From NCBI GenBank assembly GCA_015847255.1, contig JADLZK010010873.1, positions 62,001-126,000 of the forward strand: a stretch of 64,000 nucleotides of DNA. The letters run 5' to 3'. Position numbers and translations under genes: made by a program. Below are positions 48,376 through 59,143 of the stretch, in pieces. The first letter of the stretch is position 1, and each line of letters opens with the position of its first letter. The stretch is from Hyparrhenia diplandra. Its lineage: Eukaryota; Streptophyta; Magnoliopsida; Poales; Poaceae. The notes below the pieces were generated by a model. It was not told the origin of the DNA. It saw only the letters and a program-made list of their open reading frames with translations, and ran no database searches.

Positions 48376-48529
48376 TCTGGTTGTTGTTAAGAGTGACGTG
48401 GGTGCATAGCCTTGCATGAATTTTATAAGATAAATAAAAGTAATTTGAAGAAGGAATAAAAAAAAGAGATACAACATTATATAAAAAGAATGAGAATACC
48501 CAAGATGACTAGAGTATTCCTTGACTCTC

Positions 48530-50260
48530 CTCAGTTGTGGCCGGCCCCAAGTGGCAAGTGGGAGTGACGTCCGTCCGAATGAGCCGTCACCGTGTGGCCA
48601 CCGCGGGCAGGGCCAGGCGTCCTCCTCCAGCTAGCTCTCCCTCTTCTATTTCTAACACCACGCCGCCGCCGGCCTCGTCCCGTCTCGCTCCTCCTCCCCC
48701 AAGAAGGGACCACGGCGACGCACCACCCCTCCCCGCTCTTGTCTCTGTCCGTCCTACCCAGCATCACCTTCCATCTTTAGCCGCGCGCACGCATGCAACA
48801 AGAGAAAAAGTAGCCGGGCGATCCATCCATCACAGCTCGGCCGATCCGTAACGAATCACCAGCTAACAAATAGGAGCTCGCTCTGCTCCGGCCGTTGCTT
48901 GCCAGTGCGTGCCAGGCGAACCCAAGGTGAGCAGGGCCTCGCTGTTTTCCCCCATTTGTTTGGCGTCTCTGCTTCGTCTTCGTGGTGTATAAATGCTTCT
49001 TTCTCTTGGGCGATCGCTTTTGTGCCTGCGCCATTGTTGGGGCCTGTTTGGAGAGGTGGGGTTGCCATCCAAATCGAACTAGATTCTTAACATCCATAAA
49101 GCAACCCCCCTCGTCGTTCCAAACAGGCCCTCAATCATACCTCCTTGAGACGACGGCTCCGGGTAAATCCATGAATCCTTTTGTTTTATGAAAATACAGT
49201 GTACGGTAGCGCCTGTTCTTATATGGTTCAGATGAATCCTCCACCACTATGTACGTAGTAGAGGGAGAAGAGGAGCGATATGCATGCGTCAGAATGGGTG
49301 TTTTCCTGCTGTCTGTCCCTTTCTGTGTGATTTTGCATTTGTCTGCTGTTACTGTTAGTTAATAGGGAGGAAACAAAGATCAGTTTCTCCTGGTTGTGAA
49401 ATAAAATGGACTGGTCCATGTTGTTTCCTTCGCAAATCGCAACTGCGAGAGGGCCAAGCAAGAACACCACGCGCGATGGATGGATGGATGGATGGAAGGC
49501 TGGAAGCAGACAAGAAATCTGATGATCTTTGTTTTTCCTGGTAGTTTCACCCACACGTCCAATCGGCAGTAAGCCAGACCAATCTTAGTTGTCTGAGAGG
49601 GCTCACACGTTAATTTACCCCAATCATTCTGGCTCATTGGCTGTTATTGCATATAGTATCATTTCCGGCAGATTGGCAGTTGGAGGGGACTCAGGGAGTC
49701 CCATTCTGCTCATTCATTCGCCAGTCTCGCCGCTTTGATTCCCATGTTGCGTATTCTTCTTTTTGTTTCTCACTCTCATATTCTCTTGTGTTGGCTGTGC
49801 GTGGTGAATTAAATAAATCTGGATCCCGCGTCTGTTAGGAGATCACATCACGTAACGTAACAGCTAGCCTTCCAAGAAACAGAGAGCCTTCTTCTCCGTA
49901 CTGTACCGTACTGCCCCCCCTCCCCTCCCTCCTTGCCTCGTGGTCGTGGATCGAGATCGGTTTGCGGCCGGCCATGGTGGGTGGACGAGTCAGGCTGGTG
50001 CTGGCTGTGTCTGTTGGAGCTCCAGTTGTTTTTTTTTTTTTTTTTCCGTCTTGTCAAAGTATTCTCAGCCAGGTGGTGATTGATTGGTGCAGGGCTAGCG
50101 GCCAGGACGCAGCTTCGCGGACCTCCAGCTCTCCCCAGCTCACTCTGGCCTTCCTCGTGCCAACGCCGCCTGGTGACCTGAGCGAGGAGCATACGACCTT
50201 GCCCTCCTCCGTCAACGCTTCTCCGGCGTGTGTCTTCTCCCGTAGTAGACAACAAGAGCG
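48530..50260 (+). promoter_or_regulatory. Upstream region and probable 5' leader of the LRR gene
   Basis: From 48530 the sequence becomes GC- and pyrimidine-rich (CTCTCCCTCTTC, CTCCTCCCCC), as in rice 5' leaders. CCCAAGGTGAGCAGG at about 48921 is a good splice donor. CAGCCAGGTGGTG at about 50070 after a poly(T) run (50030-50046) is a good acceptor, so one or more leader introns are possible. (GGAT)5 lies near 49480. A transcription start cannot be fixed from sequence. Confidence 0.4.
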
Positions 50261-52729
50261 ATGGCCAAGCTGGGCTGCTTCCCCGCTCTGCTCCCCGGGA
50301 AGAGCAAGAAGAAGACCCGCAAGATCGCCGATGCCAACAAGAAGGTGAAGCCGGTCGAGTTCATCGACAACAAGCTTGCTGCAGCAGGCGCCGTCAAGGT
50401 CGTCCCCGCCGCGCACCCCCGGTCCCCGTGGAAGCTGCTGCTGCTGCTGATCAACTGGTGTCGGTGAAGGGCGGCGATCTGTCAGATTTCGACTTCCAAT
50501 TCCGCGCGCCCAAGAAGCCGCCCATCCGATCCTACAGTGACGTGGCACTGGACACCACGGTGGTGGTGGTGGAGGCGGCGGACGCGGACGCGGACCCGTC
50601 GCCGAAGCTGAAGCGCTCTTGCTCCAACATCGAGACGAAGCGGCCTGGTTCGCGTGCCGCGCCCGAGATGCCGGCGCGGTCGCGCTCCTACGGCGATCTG
50701 GGGAGCCTCGTCACCGGCCTCGCCATGGACACGACGGCGGCGACCCCGCACGGCGCGCCGGAGGCGAGCCCGGCGTCGGTGAAGACGTCGCGCACCGCCG
50801 ACCGCGTGATGCTCAAGAAGCGCTCGTCCAGCCAGGTGCTGCCGTCGCGCAGCCGGAAGCTCTGGTGGCGGCTCTTCCTCTGGAGCCACCGGAACCTGCA
50901 CATGCCGCCGCGCACGGCGCACCAAGCGGCGTGCTCGCCTGGCCGCCACGGTGGGTACACCTCGGACACGTTCGAGGAGGGCCCCGCCGCTGCTGACCGC
51001 AAGAACAAGAAGGTCATGGTCGACGACTCGCCGCCGCCGCCGTCCGTGCCCAACCAGTGGGTCGCCTTCAGCGCCGACCATGACCGCATCAGCGCGTGGG
51101 TGAGCAGCATCGAAAGCGAGCCTCCGTTCCACATCGCCGAGGAGGACGTCGACTACGACGGAGAAGAGGACGACGAGGAACACGGCGGCGAGTGTGAACG
51201 GCCGCGTCATCTCGAGCTCGGGGAGCCATCGTCCTCAGGGAAGGGGGGCAAATCCAAGCGCTGCGCGGCTGCCGACGAGGTCGTCCAGGCCAACACCATC
51301 GTGCAGTCGCTGAACGCCTTCTCGTCGGTGGCGCACATCTCCGGGATGGGCCTCAAGGTGGTGCCGATGATCGCGCCCTTCTCGACCCTCCGGGCCGTCA
51401 ACCTCTCCAGCAACTTCATCGGTGAGCATGCAGAGGACAATCAACTCCTAGTGCTTATTACTCTCGGTTTCGTTTCTGTTGCTGAATTCGAGTTGCTGCC
51501 GCAGTTCATATCTCCCCTGGATCGCTGCCCAAGGGCCTGCACTCTCTTGATCTGTCGAGGAACAAGATTGCCAACATCGAGGGGCTCAGGGAGCTCACAA
51601 AGCTACGCGTGCTCAACCTCAGCTACAACCGGATTTCGCGGATTGGGCATGGTAAGCACGTCTCTTGTCACTGCGTCTCGTGCCTTCAAAGTTGTCACTT
51701 CATGCTTGAGGTTACCGCTGCTGGTAGTCGTAGCAGTAACAACTCATAAAGATGCGATCTGAGTTTGTCATCTGTTGCATAGTATATCATACCTGCATAT
51801 GATTGCATCTAGCAGCCGATATGTCGGTGTGGATCAGAGACTTCCGAATCATTGAGCAAGACATCCCACATTGTGGTACCTGCTCCATATCTTGGCTGCC
51901 AGTGCCCATCCAGTGTTGGGACCTGCTGGAAGCTGCTGGGGCCGTGGAGATGACCCTGTCCTGATTCGTTTATGCATTAGCTTTTTTGATTGAGCTGGCC
52001 CATGGAGGCATGGACGAAGGATCCACTGCTCCCTACTACTGACATGCATCATCTTCGATTAATCACGGTGTTAAGCAATCACGAATGTTGTAGCATGCTA
52101 TGACCGATTTGCTCATGGATTTCTCTGTGCTGCCGCCCGCGATCAGGTCTGTCCAACTGCACGGCGATCCGGGAGCTGTACCTGGCGGGCAACAAGATCA
52201 GCGACGTGGAGGGCCTGCACCGGCTGCTGAAGCTGGCGGTGCTGGACCTGAGCTTCAACAAGATCACGACGGCCAAGGCGCTGGGGCAGCTGGTGGCCAA
52301 CTACCACTCCCTCCTGGCGCTCAACCTCGTGGGCAACCCGGTGCAGGCCAACATCGGCGACGACGCGCTGCGCCGGGCGGTCACGGGCTCCTCCCGAGCC
52401 TTGCCTACCTCAACAAGCAGCCCGTGAAGCCGCAGCGCAGCGCAAGGGAGGTGGCCACGGACAGCATTGCGCGCGCCGCGCTCGGCGGCTCGGGCAACCG
52501 GAGCAGCCGGAAGAAGACGTCGCGGCGGCTCACGCAGAGCCCCCGCTCGGCGTCCTTGACCAGGGGCCCGTGGCGGCGCCGGCAGCGGCTCACCCACACC
52601 GAGAAACCCATCTCGTCGTCGTTGAGTAGAGGAAGCCACTACATGCGTGATTCGTTGGCCATTGGAGACGGGATTGGGCACGGCGAGGAGGTGAAATTGG
52701 TCGGTGGGACAAACATAAGTATGATCTGA
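50261..52729 (+). CDS. SDS22-type leucine-rich repeat protein, three exons, two probable one-base frame breaks
   Basis: Start MAKLGCFPALLPGKSKKK. The N-terminal half is basic and low-complexity, with KVKPVEFIDNK and RAPKKPPIRSYSDVALD, a plant-specific part. An acidic stretch (VDYDGEEDDEEHGGE) follows. The C-terminal part has at least five 22-residue LRRs: LRAVNLSSNFI, LHSLDLSRNKI, LRVLNLSYNRI, IRELYLAGNKI and LAVLDLSFNKI. Exons are 50261-51421, 51505-51651 and 52147 to about 52729, with GTGAGC/GCAG and GTAAGC/TCAG borders. The LRR class binds partner proteins (SDS22 binds PP1); the partner here is unknown. The frame shifts near 50425 (one C short in GGTCCCCGTGG) and near 52387 (one C short in GGGCTCCTCCC), after which SLAYLNKQPVKPQR continues. 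The exact C-terminus (Arg/Ser-rich) is uncertain. Confidence 0.85.
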
Positions 52730-53347
52730 GAGAATTGCCATGGAACACATAATGTACATACTTGTTAATTAGGGAGAGATTGCTTAGTGCTTTGCTCGAT
52801 GCATCTTTGTAGCTGCAAAACAGCAATTTGAGCTTGGTTGAAGATGAAGATCCAACATCGCACTCATTGTTCTTTCTTGTGTGCTTTACAATAGCTACGA
52901 AAAGGGTATAAAGTAATTTTTGGGCAAACTCTTGGAGATGCTCTGAGTTAAGAAAAAAAAAAGATACAAAGTAGTATGTATAACACTTGTCAGACCTGCA
53001 ACAACTACAGTCCTTGATCAAACTTTATAAACCCGAACACATGCTGTATAGGCCTTGGCCTGCAATCACTTGGGTTCAGTAACGGTGGTGGCCCAATTTC
53101 TATGTGAGGCGTCCACAAACAACAGTTTTTAACTCAGAGGACAATGATCTGCGTGTTTTTTCTAGCGTCTAGGCATTACCTGCCTTCCAAGCCATTCTAA
53201 TCAGTCTCCGTGGGTATTGTGTTGCATCACCGCACGCCGGGTATCCATTCCATGCATGCCTTGCGATGCTCGCCGGCGCCGCGCCCGCCAGTGGAAGCAA
53301 CAAAGATACCCACCCGCCCGTTCGAGAGCGAACTGAGCCGGGACATG
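52730..53347. other. Intergenic region between the LRR and EXORDIUM-like genes
   Basis: This includes the LRR 3' end and the EXORDIUM-like promoter. No other gene was recognised. Confidence 0.5.
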
Positions 53348-53353
53348 TATATA
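53348..53353 (+). promoter_or_regulatory. TATA box of the EXORDIUM-like gene
   Basis: TATATA in ACATGTATATAGCTGCC, about 65 bp upstream of the ATG, so the leader is short. Confidence 0.55.
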
Positions 53354-53417
53354 GCTGCCTCACAACCTTGCGTTTCATGGTGTGCAATCGCAACTCCGTG
53401 CGGAAACCGCCACAACG

Positions 53418-54407
53418 ATGACCACAGCAACATCGTGCGTCGGCTGTGGCGCTGTCCTCCTCGCCCTACTGTTGGCCAGCTTCGCCCGCCCGTGCCATTC
53501 CTCCCTCTACCGCCCGCCGCCGCCTGTCATGGTCTACCACGCCGGCGAGGTGCTCGACGGCGCTGTGCCGGTCTCCGTCCTCTTCTACGGCACCTTCTCT
53601 CCACACCAGAAGGCCATCATCGCCGACTTCCTGCTCTCCCTCTCCCCGCGCGGCCGCCAGCCGCGGCACCACGGGTTCGGGGCGCCACTAGAACCCGCGC
53701 CAGCGCCGTCGGTGGCGCGGTGGTGGGGAGACGGTGGACCGGTACGTGCGCAAGGCCGGGCGGGAGCCCCCGCGGGTGCTGCTGGCCAGCCAGGTGCACG
53801 ACGAGGCGTGCTCGCTGGGGAAGACGCTGTCCAGGGTCCAGGTCGAGCGGCTGGCGTCGCGGCTCGGCGTCGCGCCTGGCGGCGTGGCCATCGTGCTCAC
53901 GGCCGCCGACGTCACGGTCGAGGGGCATTGCGGCAGCGCGTGCGGGGCGCACGGGGCATCCGCGCCTGGGGAGCGGCGCACGTGTGGGTGGGCAACGCCG
54001 CCGTGCAGTGTCCGGGACGGTGCGCGTGGCCGTTCCACCCGGCGGAGGGCTTCGCCGCCTACGGCGCCAGGCATGTGCCCGGGCGTGGCCGCGGCGAGAC
54101 GCTGCGCGCGCCCAACGGCGACGTCGGTGTGGACGGCATGCTGATCAACCTCGCGGCGCTGCTGGCTGGCGCGGTCACCAACCCATATGGGCACGGGTAC
54201 TTCCAGGGCGACCCCGGCGCGCCCGTGGAGGTGGCTGCCGCGTGCCCGGGCGTCTACGGCCGCGGCGCGTACCCGGGGTACCCCGGCGTGGTCAAGGTGG
54301 ACACGATCACCGGCGCTGGGTACAACGTGGTCGGCCGGAACGGCAGGAAGTATCTCGTGCCGGCGCTGGTCGATCCCGACACCAACTCTTGTATCATCAT
54401 GACCTAG
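53418..54407 (+). CDS. EXORDIUM-like / phosphate-induced protein 1, single exon, two frame breaks
   Basis: This is a secreted cell-wall or apoplastic protein of the PHI-1/EXO family (PF04674), linked to brassinosteroid- and carbon-dependent growth in Arabidopsis. The start MTTATSCVGCGAVLLALLLA gives a clear signal peptide, then YHAGEVLDGAVPVSVLFYGTF. The C-terminal hallmarks are all present: WVGNAAVQCPGRCAWPFH, APNGDVGVDGM, NPYGHGYFQGDP and GAYPGYPG. The length, about 330 residues, is normal. The middle segment DRYVRKAGREPPRVLLASQ to VTVEGHCGSACG is in another frame. One extra G in TGGTGGGGAGACGG near 53725 shifts out, and a compensating shift lies at about 53940-53975. Both ends being in one frame suggests one insertion plus one opposite error. 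The gene is intronless like its relatives. Confidence 0.88.
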   Translation: MTTATSCVGCGAVLLALLLASFARPCHSSLYRPPPPVMVYHAGEVLDGAVPVSVLFYGTFSPHQKAIIADFLLSLSPRGRQPRHHGFGAPLEPAPAPSVARWWGDGGPVRAQGRAGAPAGAAGQPGARRGVLAGEDAVQGPGRAAGVAARRRAWRRGHRAHGRRRHGRGALRQRVRGARGIRAWGAAHVWVGNAAVQCPGRCAWPFHPAEGFAAYGARHVPGRGRGETLRAPNGDVGVDGMLINLAALLAGAVTNPYGHGYFQGDPGAPVEVAAACPGVYGRGAYPGYPGVVKVDTITGAGYNVVGRNGRKYLVPALVDPDTNSCIIMT

Positions 54408-54778
54408 TCGAATCATCAGCTGATGAGGCTCTGATGAGGCTCGATCTTCTGATTTCATCTGCACCCGGCCGCTTGTGACATGACAGTCATTAGGAGTTCA
54501 GGGCTTGGGGCAACCAATGCAAAGCTTGCTTGTTACATTAACATACGACTATCGCTGAATGGCATTTCAGTCTGGGCAAACCACCATCTGAATTGTCACG
54601 TGTTAGACGCGCGATGTATATGGCAGTTTGGGACATGAGAGCAATTCTGCTCAAATCTGAAGGCTCAAATAAAAAACAGCATGAGCAGGCTGTTTTTCAA
54701 ATCTGTCGCCCGTTCTCTTGTTGGTGTATCCAAGCTCTGTTTTCTTGAAAAAAAAAGGGATAAACCTCTACTTTTTAT
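54408..54778. other. 3' flank of the EXORDIUM-like gene
   Basis: Probable 3' UTR and downstream DNA. No other signal. Confidence 0.4.
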
Positions 54779-54990
54779 TACACCCTCCATCCCAATTTGT
54801 GAGTCATTCCAAGAATCTTGGAGTGTCAAAGTATCATAAAATTAACCAAATTTATATAATAAAATAATAACATTTAGCATAACTAAGTATCATTGGATTC
54901 ATCGTTAATTAAATTTCATAATATACCCATTCCAATACTTTGATTTTTCAAAATTCTTGGAATGACTTACATTTTGTAATGTAAGGAGTA
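54779..54990. mobile_element. Stowaway-like MITE, 212 bp
   Basis: It is bounded by TA. The left end is CACCCTCCATCCCAATTTG, then GAGTCATTCCAAGAATC. The right end is the reverse complement CTCCTTACATTACAAAATG, then TAAGTCATTCCAAGAAT. The inverted repeats are about 45 bp. Confidence 0.82.
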
Positions 54991-55671
54991 GAAAGCAAAA
55001 ATGTATCCTCAACTCTTGTTGGTTGGTTTTGTTTCTTCCTTGTGTATTTGTTTGTTGATTCCCTTTCTTTCACACATTTAACTTGTTTTTTTTTCATTGC
55101 TGCCTACTTCCTTCTACCGCCACCTAGGGTCATCTTCCCCTCAACACGAACAAATCGAGATCCCCTTATTGGCTTCCATGATGTTGTAAGATGAATCGAC
55201 GGCGCATGTCATCTGTCGCGTAGGCTAAGTGGCTTAGAGTGCCGAAAGTGCTTGATAGATAGGGACGAATCTAGGAAAAATTTAGGTGGGGCTCAACTAC
55301 AACGTTGCGCCTGTGGCGTGCGCCCGCCCCGCCGCGCTTTGGCTGCCCCCGCCACTGCTTGTCCACCGCACTTTGGCTGCCTTTTTGCTCGGCCACCCCC
55401 CACCGCACGTGGGTCCACCGAGTCATAGGAGCATAAGAGCCACGCAGCCACACGTGTTGCGTGAAGCCGTCACAAGAGATATTCATATCTCCGTAGAACT
55501 GTTGGCCTAATTAGTAAAAGACGACGTCTTCTACTTCCAACAAATCTCAACTCCTACCTTATGCGCTAAGGCTAAAAATTGAAGGGAGCCTTTAGGCGGC
55601 TCCACTAGCACGATAGCGGTAGGGGAGGGGGGCTTGAGCCCCCCTTGTCCCAACACTAGCTCTGTGCTGCT
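54991..55671. other. Spacer, no gene recognised
   Basis: A GC-rich stretch at 55300-55420 gives short frames on both strands. GGGGGGCTTGAGCCCCCC at about 55628 is a short palindrome. Nothing else was seen. Confidence 0.4.
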
Positions 55672-56000
55672 AGATGCATAATGTACATACTAGAGCTTTG
55701 CCGGTCTCGACGGCGACGAGCTTTGGAAGTAGGAGCAACGACAGCTGTTTCTCGAGCATGAGCATATCGCGGCGGATATACGGCACAGTATAGAGCACGC
55801 CATTGTGGCAGAAGATGGGGTCGTTGTGCGCGTAGTCGCTGATGCCATTCCTCCCGTCCTCCTAGGCAACCTTCATCACCTCCAGTAGGAAGCAACCATG
55901 GATGATCATCATCTCTAGGAACCACTCCCCCGTCGGCGCCGTGCTACTCCTCGCCGAGGTCGAGGTACGCGCTTTGCAGCTGCTCTGCGGCGCCCTTTCT
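55672..56000 (-). pseudogene. DUF247 family protein fragment, broken
   Basis: The minus strand reads YLDLGEE, a stop where the family has Trp, a frameshift, then FLEMMIIHGCFLLEVMKVA, a second stop, and then GISDYAHNDPIFCHNGVLYT followed by VPYIRRDMLMLEKQL, LLLPKLVAVETGKA. These are landmark segments of the plant DUF247 (PF03140) family, from the middle of the roughly 450-residue protein. No start, C-terminal transmembrane helix or flanking family sequence was found. At least two in-frame TAG codons and one shift make it a pseudogene even allowing for consensus errors. Neighbouring transposon debris fits an old gene fragment. Confidence 0.75.
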
Positions 56001-56640
56001 TATACCACTTGTTCCCTTGCGCCAGTGATTTGTTGCAGGCCACTGCTGATGGCCAGCGCCGCATGGCAGCTCGCCGGGTACCTCAAGGAATAGTTGGTGT
56101 GGAGCAGCGGGGCCGCGTCAATGCTAGTCCTTGTGGGAGTTGCTCCACCGCCACCGCTATGCTATCATGGCCGTAGTGTGGCCAGTGTCGGATCCGTGCA
56201 CGACTGGCGGACGCGAGTTGAAGTAGCGATGACAGTCGTGCATCCTTTTATTTGATTCACAGAAGCTGGTTTGATTTAGAGAAGCATCTCTTTTTTTTTA
56301 TTTATTTGGAGAAGCAATTGCTTAGACATCAAAATACTATATTGTTATACCCTTCAAATTTAATTACAAATTAGTTCCATACCCACATGATTTTTGGTTT
56401 CGATGCACAACTTAAGTTCCTCCTATTTTTAGACCATCGGATCTAGCGTAACGAAGGGCTCATGTTATTTCCAAGCATGGTAAAAATCTCTTAGTTTTGT
56501 CTAGCTTGATCACTGTCCAAGATAGGTGTAGTGAAATTAATTTGATGTAGATGTCATTAGTTCTATTTCTAAAAAAAAAAGTTAGTGAATGCGAGTTATG
56601 ACAAAATGTTGAGAGTTGCTATATTTCTTTGACAAAATGA
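56001..56640. other. Spacer, no further feature
   Basis: 56001-56230 may be more of the DUF247 remnant but is not recognisable. The remainder is AT-rich. Confidence 0.35.
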
Positions 56641-57610
56641 ATTGCGACTCCTAGGCCATTGGATCATCATCCAAGGTTAGATTTGTTATCTGCATTGATA
56701 ATAGATTTCAATATGTTTTATCACAAATCATAAGAGACAATTTTTTTCTTTAAAAGGACATGTCATGAACGGTTGGATTCCGGCATGACACGCACGCCAG
56801 CCGGCGTTGGGGGGCGGCTGCAGCAGTTTGGGGATGGCGATCGGGCGGCGTGATGACATAGATGGCGAGGGTCGATGAAGAACGACGAGGTAGAAGACGA
56901 CGAAGATGGCGTGTAGCGCTTTCAAAGCGATGACGAGGGAGGGAAGGCGAGAAGGAGGTGGAGGCGGTGGCGCTGGGGCGGCGGCGTGCGACGCCTGCCG
57001 GCGGCGGCGGCTGGGCGGCGGGGGAGGGGCGGGGCGGCGGGTGGGGGCGCGGGCAGGGGTTAGGGTTTGGAAAGTTGAAGATAGAAGCTGTTTGGGGAGC
57101 TACCCCTTTTATTTTTTCTCGCTTAGATTCAACCGATTACATGTCCCTTGTATTTATAGTCCAGGGAGACTTGCATGCTAAGAAATATCTAGGAGGTTTC
57201 CTTTATAGATTGGAATACCTCTTGACAAAGCAATTTATTTCTTTCCCTAAATATTTATTCCCTAAATAATTATTACTTAACGACAAAGCGAAGGATGACG
57301 TGGGGGCGGCGCCGGCGGTCGCCATAAGGGCGCGTCTTATTTGGGCCTTGGGCCCTTGGCGGTGGAAAGGACAAATAAGATGTTTGTGCTAGCACAAATC
57401 ACAAATAACAGATTTCACATGTTTTAGCACATATCACAAGAGACAATTTTTTTTTTTTTTTCTATGAAAGGACAAGGACAAATAAGAGGTGTTTGTTGTC
57501 CCAAATTACAATTAATAAAGTTCAAGATGTGTTGGTACAAATAACAAAGTAAAGATGTGAGCAAGCATCACAAGAGAGAGGAGGCAGATTTCTTTCTGTT
57601 AGGGAAAAGT
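56641..57610. repeat. Dispersed CACAAGAGACAATTT repeat with a 605-bp insertion
   Basis: Units with TTTTATCACAAATCATAAGAG, ACATATCACAAGAGACAATT and AAAGGACAAATAAGA lie at 56700-56760, 57366-57440 and 57440-57560. They resemble 42510-42735. The series is interrupted at 56761-57365 by unrelated GC-rich and LTR-like sequence. Confidence 0.6.
56761..57365 (-). mobile_element. Insertion related to LTR family 2, 605 bp, flanked by AAAGGACA
   Basis: 57060-57290 matches the AT-rich half of the LTRs at 15189 and 18195 (AGGGTTTGGAAAGT, CTTGTATTTATAGTCC, AATATCTAGGAGG, ATAATTATTACTTAACGAC). The remainder is GC-rich and not alignable by eye. AAAGGACA lies directly outside both ends (56753-56760 and 57366-57373), and removing the insert restores the repeat. 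An 8-bp duplication is longer than the 5 bp seen for the other copies, so part of it may be chance. Length is close to the 562-572 bp of the other LTRs. Confidence 0.6.
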
Positions 57611-57828
57611 GCTATAAATAATGTTTAGAAACCATGGTTGACATTGTGGCTTCTATGCCTTCCGTTCAAAAAAAAGAAAAGAATTTTTTGTTTTAGAGTT
57701 GGAACCGATATTTTTTGTTGTGCTATATCTATATATTATTCTCTATATACCAACGATTCAACATCTCTCATACTCCAGTGTTGTGAAAATTCTAGATGAT
57801 AATTCCACTCGTACTTAGTTAAGTACTC

Positions 57829-58020
57829 CCTCCGTCCTCCTAAAAAATGTTCGTCGTTTTCGGTTTCCATGCTACAAGTTTGACTCAATTTATACAAAAT
57901 ATGTGCAACATTTATATCTTTAAATAAATTTATTAAAAAACTAGATTCAAATATCTTTCCAATAATACTAATTATGTGTGATAAATATTAATATTTTTTT
58001 AAAATATAATTTATTAAAGT
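57829..58020. mobile_element. Partial Stowaway-like MITE
   Basis: TACTCCCTCCGTCCTCCTAA begins the segment, followed by AT-rich sequence. A matching right end was not found, so it is truncated. Confidence 0.5.
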
Positions 58021-58161
58021 AAGCGCAAGCGTTGTTTTTTTTCATGTTGGGGAAGAAATTAACGATGAACCTGACCATAGGCATGCTTGGCATCGAAGCA
58101 TCCCAGTCGAGGAAATCAACGGTTACAAGTGGGTGGTTGGTCTGACCACAATCAATCATAG

Positions 58162-58980
58162 GGCCTGTTTGGGATGGCTTAACTCAGCTTATAAGCGAAA
58201 TAAGCGAGTTAAACCCGCCAAACAGCCCGCTTATTTGTTTGCGTTCTCGGATCGCAGAAGCCCGAAAAGCCAGCCCAACACAGCGTTTTCATAAGCGACT
58301 CCACGCTCGCGTTATTATGGGAAAAGCGAAGCGTTTTCCTGCACCTGCCCCCGTCTCCCCCGTCCCGACTCCCGACTCCCGCACGCGGCCCGGATCTCGA
58401 TCGGCGACACCGCCGGCCTCCTCCCCTCCCACCGCGTCGGGCGCGCCGGCCTCTCCTCTCCCACCGCGCCGGGCGCGCCGACCTCCTCCCCTCCCACCGC
58501 GGCGGCCAACCGTGGGCGCGCCGACGTCCTCCCCTCCGAGCGCCGACCTCCTTCCCTCCCAGCGTGCCGGCCTCCTCCACTCCCAGCGCCGGACCAGCAG
58601 GCGTGAGGAGGCGAGCGGCGAGGTGAGCCCCCGGCGGACCAGCGACCTTGAGCCCGCACCGTCGACCTTGAGCCCGCACCATTGACCTCCAGCAGGAACG
58701 CCGCCTCTAGTCTGCTTCAAGGTGAGCATGGATTTGTTGTCCAGCATGATTTTTATTTGTATAGCACATGGATTTGCTGCAGTATTGGTAGAGCGCATGG
58801 ATTTGTTGTAGTTTTGGTACAAAATATTCTTGCAATTTGTGGTTGTGGTGTCCCTAGATCTGCCTCTTGTATGGTTCTTCATAATTTCATTAGAGAGCGT
58901 GACATGATAAATATTTTGTTACCTATGTGCAAGACAACAGTGAAGACCCAACAAATGAGAATTTTGTAATCTTTTTATGG
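58162..58980 (+). mobile_element. DNA-transposon remnant with GC-rich insert and Harbinger-like transposase scrap
   Basis: GGGCCTGTTTGGGATGG at 58161 is a common grass DNA-transposon end. 58320-58690 is a GC-rich, proline/serine-coding block on both strands without a domain. At 58850-58920 the plus frame reads CMVLHNFIRERDMIN, which resembles the VLHNFI motif near the end of PIF/Harbinger (DDE_Tnp_4) transposases. No catalytic residues remain. Confidence 0.5.
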
Positions 58981-59143
58981 ATCATTGATGTAATCTGGAG
59001 TATTTTGTAGTAATTTTTATGGATCAAATGGTCCCTCCTTGCTCCAGTTTTTCATTCCCTGCTCCAGTTTTTCATTCCCTTCCTTATTACGCTCCCTCCA
59101 GATCCGATCTGATCCACGCCGGCGACACACCGGGGGGGCCGCC

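Noticed and set aside
58209..58882. Long Pro/Arg-rich frames on both strands near 58.3-58.7 kb
   Set aside because: They are composition-driven in a GC-rich block of a DNA-transposon remnant; neither strand shows a domain.
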